Shown: piece after piece, positions 30,402-32,782 of the stretch
How the letters are laid out: the number at the start of each line of letters is the position of its first letter
Numbering within the stretch: the first letter of the stretch is position 1
NCBI GenBank assembly: GCA_002179805.1
Contig: NAVB01001189.1
Coordinates: 1-32,782 of the forward strand
From: Acanthamoeba lenticulata
Lineage: Eukaryota > Discosea > Longamoebia > Acanthamoebidae
DNA: 32,782 nucleotides
Direction: 5' to 3'
Notes under the pieces: model-generated
Told to the model about the DNA's origin: nothing
The model's input: only the letters and a program-made list of their open reading frames with translations
The model's database searches: none
Program-made: the position numbers and the translations under genes

Positions 30402-32755
30402 CTAGTCCCGCCATGGTCCAGGCGGGCCCTCGATCGTGGGCTGCTTCTTGTACAGTTCAAGCACCTGCGTTCATGGAGAGAAAGAGAATAAAAAGGAAAC
30501 CGTCGAGACAAAACGGGTTTGTGCATGCACGTGATGGTTCGGCAACGAACCATTTCAGGCGAGGACGCTTGCTCGGGCTCCTTGTCGGCGCGCTCCCGCT
30601 TGAACCGAGGAAATCGCAGCGACAGGCCACTGCCATTCTCGAGCTGGAGGAGATGAACGTGGTCGGCTTGGGACAGTCACAAGCAACGACAACAACATGC
30701 AAAGGAGACGTGTACCAAGTGGGCGGCGGTGGGGTAGGTGGGCGAGAGCGAGATGCCCGCGGCGTGGACCTCCCACACGAGGGCGGGCCGGAACCACACG
30801 TCCGGCTCGGCGCCGTAGCGGTAGTACGAGGGCGGCTTGGCCAATGTGTTGCCCTCTTGGTTGAAGAAGTCGGCCTTGGCCAGGAGGAACTCGTCGGTGA
30901 ATCCCGTCATGCACTTGCAGGTGGCTTGGTACTCCTCGCTGTCGGGGTCCCACACGCCGAGGAGGTAGGATCCAAAGACGCCCGCTCGACGTCCTCGTCC
31001 GTAGAAGGCGCCCATCACGACCAGGTCCAGTGTGTCCGCGCAGCCCTCGAGGTAGTCCCGCTTCAGCTGCACAATTAAAAAAATAATTTTTAAAAACAAT
31101 ATTTGATATAAATTTATATAAAACAAAATGGAAATAAAAAATAAAGAATTAAAGAGCAAACTATTTTGTTGAATAAAAACGTGCCTTGAGCCACTTGAGG
31201 GAGCGTTTGCCCAGTTCGTAGGTGGCGGCGGGCTCAGCCCACAGCTTCACCACGAGGCCCTCGATGAAGGGCTGCTGGAGGGAGCTGTCGAATTGGGTCA
31301 CCAATTCCTCTTCGGTGGTGGCCAGCTGCGAGGTGGCCACCTGAAAGCAGCCGTCCACCTCGATGAACGCTTGGCTCAACCGCTTCCTGCGCTCGGCGAG
31401 CGGGAGGTTCACCAGGACCTGTGCGTGGTGGTCGTGAGCCCGGGCAAGGGCGTGCCCATCAGCACGTCCAATCAGCACAAGGGAAGGGACCAACAGGTCA
31501 TCATCCTCAACAACAACAACGACAACGTACCTCGGAATTGATGAAGAGGAGGTCAAAGGCGTAGAAGCAGACCCGCACCTTGATTGTGCTCAGGTCCACA
31601 TTCTGTATGGAAGAGAATTTCCATAAAGAATTAAATAAAGAAATGAATAAACAACGGCCACGAACCTTTCGAGCGCGGGTGGTCAGGGTTTGGAAGGGGA
31701 GTATCTTCTTGTTCTCCTGGTCGTACGCCACGACCTCGCCATCTGCCATGAGAACCATCTACGTGTAAGGGGAAACCCAAAGAGAGAGAGAGAGAGCACA
31801 CGATTGGCCAATCGATCGAGATACACTACCCAGGATGTAGGTCTGTGTGCCTGGGCCCTCACACTGCGCACCATCACCATCATCATCATGATGAGAGAGC
31901 TGTGTCCCAGAAGAAGAAGAAGAAGACCAAGGAGACGGACCTGTGGCAGGGACGCGATCAGGTCGGGAAACTTGAACGTGTGGTCCTCGAGCCTGCGCGA
32001 GTAGATGGCGTACTTGTTGTCTCCCATTTTATGCACCTTCGTTGTTGTTGTTGTTGTCGTGTTTTTTGAGGAGAATGAGCAGTCCCGCCGCCACCAGTGC
32101 TTGAGGGCGAGCGTGGGAGCGCACCTGGGCGCGTTCGCCATCATACTTGTACTCGCAGAGGAACTGCACCCCGACGCCGAACCGAGCGACGATGTCCTCC
32201 GGCCCGCTGCTTGGGCTGCTGAGCATGGGCTTCACTGGCGTACCTGCGCCACATAATAAAATAGATAGATAAAATACATAAAAATGTAATTAATCATAAA
32301 AACATGGAAAATAAATAATAAATTACAAAAAATAAATTATAAATAAAGCACCAGAGATCAGCAAATGCTCGTGGGCAAGGTCGAGCAGGTTCTCTTTCTC
32401 CAGCAGAAGGGGAATGACGGACTCGTAGCAGGGCATCTCGTTGAAGGCGTGCGTGACCAACTTGCCGACCGTCTTCAGGTCCTCTTTCGAGGGCCAGCTC
32501 TTCGTGGCCGACGAGGCTGACGTCAGGTGCTTCTCGATGAAGAGGGCATGCGCCAGCGCGACAAACAGCGTCTTTTCAAGCACCTGCATCGACGGTAAGC
32601 AGCTTAGGCGCCATCACGGCCATCACGAGCACCAGTGCGCAGCAGCGAACCCCAATGCGCAGGTTCCCCTGCAGAATCCGGATGATGTAGCGCGCCTCCT
32701 CCTTCTGGCACGACACGAGCATCTGCTTGATCATGTCCCGCTTCCTTTTTGTCGA
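30402..32755 (-). CDS. LIG1: ATP-dependent DNA ligase I, C-terminal 485 residues
   Basis: Seals nicks in replication and repair. Ten exons visible: 32755-32651, 32583-32352, 32243-32125, 32036-31941, 31758-31666, 31602-31531, 31418-31185, 31066-30716, 30643-30551 and 30464-30402; the 5' part lies past the right edge. The DNA-binding domain ends with [13 protein letters not shown]. The nucleotidyltransferase motif I is [11 protein letters not shown] with the adenylated Lys at codon 32148-32146; then [42 protein letters not shown] and [13 protein letters not shown]. The OB domain has [16 protein letters not shown] and [18 protein letters not shown], ending [20 protein letters not shown] and the short tail [12 protein letters not shown]. 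The intron after 31185 has a GC donor. Confidence 0.95.
31067..31184 (-). other. GC-AG intron in DNA ligase I
   Basis: The exon ends CTCAAG and the intron begins GCACGT; it ends TTGTGCAG before CTGAAGCGG. The join gives [12 protein letters not shown], the conserved ligase motif V. The nearest GT donor (CAC then GTTTTT) breaks the reading frame. Most of the intron is A/T. Confidence 0.88.
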
Positions 32756-32782
32756 CTAGTTGTTGTGTTGTCAGTCAAAAAA

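Noticed and set aside
1..32782. CRISPR array, prophage, transposon or bacterial operon
   Set aside because: No regularly spaced repeats, transposase, integrase or terminal repeats were seen. Genes have introns and separate promoters, as in a eukaryote.

Overview
The window reads as nuclear DNA of a free-living amoebozoan, most likely Acanthamoeba or a close relative. The exons are GC-rich and the genes carry many short introns. Markers of the group include a triple CBM49 cyst-wall-type lectin and a hisactophilin-like beta-trefoil protein. Genes lie on both strands, and some stop codons are only about 35 bp apart. All gene models come from hand-joined exons in which splice phases agree and the joined protein matches a known family; no search was run.

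Layout. 37-1152 (+): 3' part of an ACOT9-type acyl-CoA thioesterase. 1239-1484: structured, snRNA-like RNA candidate. 1614-2882 (-): secreted triple CBM49 lectin. 3300-3814 (-): small secreted double-psi beta-barrel (expansin/RlpA-like) protein. 3989-7925 (-): 1062-residue SAM, coiled-coil and calponin-homology protein. 8251-9529 (+): PLP-binding YggS/PROSC protein with a likely mitochondrial presequence. 10041-15341 (+): 25-exon gene for a PX-C2-C2-LCAT-type lipid enzyme. 15611-16752 (+): SGNH/GDSL hydrolase. 16874-17527 (-): intact glutathione S-transferase. 17734-18451 (-): second GST broken by an internal inversion. 18862-19602 (-): GNAT acetyltransferase. 20016-20871 (-): secreted protein of unknown family. 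21364-23333 (-): FAD-dependent oxidoreductase. 24032-24623 (+): TXNDC12-like ER protein without the CxxC. 24662-26506 (-): replication licensing factor CDT1. 26779-28543 (+): importin alpha. 29167-29246 (-): tRNA-like element. 29709-30366 (+): hisactophilin-like protein. 30402 to 32755 and beyond the right edge (-): DNA ligase I, 5' end outside the window.

Themes. The cellulose-binding lectin and the DPBB protein are neighbours, share upstream motifs and both suit a cellulose wall. CDT1 and DNA ligase I are replication genes, and importin alpha shares a short divergent promoter with CDT1. The most striking points are the PX-C2-C2-LCAT fusion, the microinverted GST, a 5' splice-site preference for C at intron position +4 (about 67 of 74 donors), two GC-AG introns with identical GCACGT donors, and a TXNDC12 homologue whose mature chain has no cysteine.
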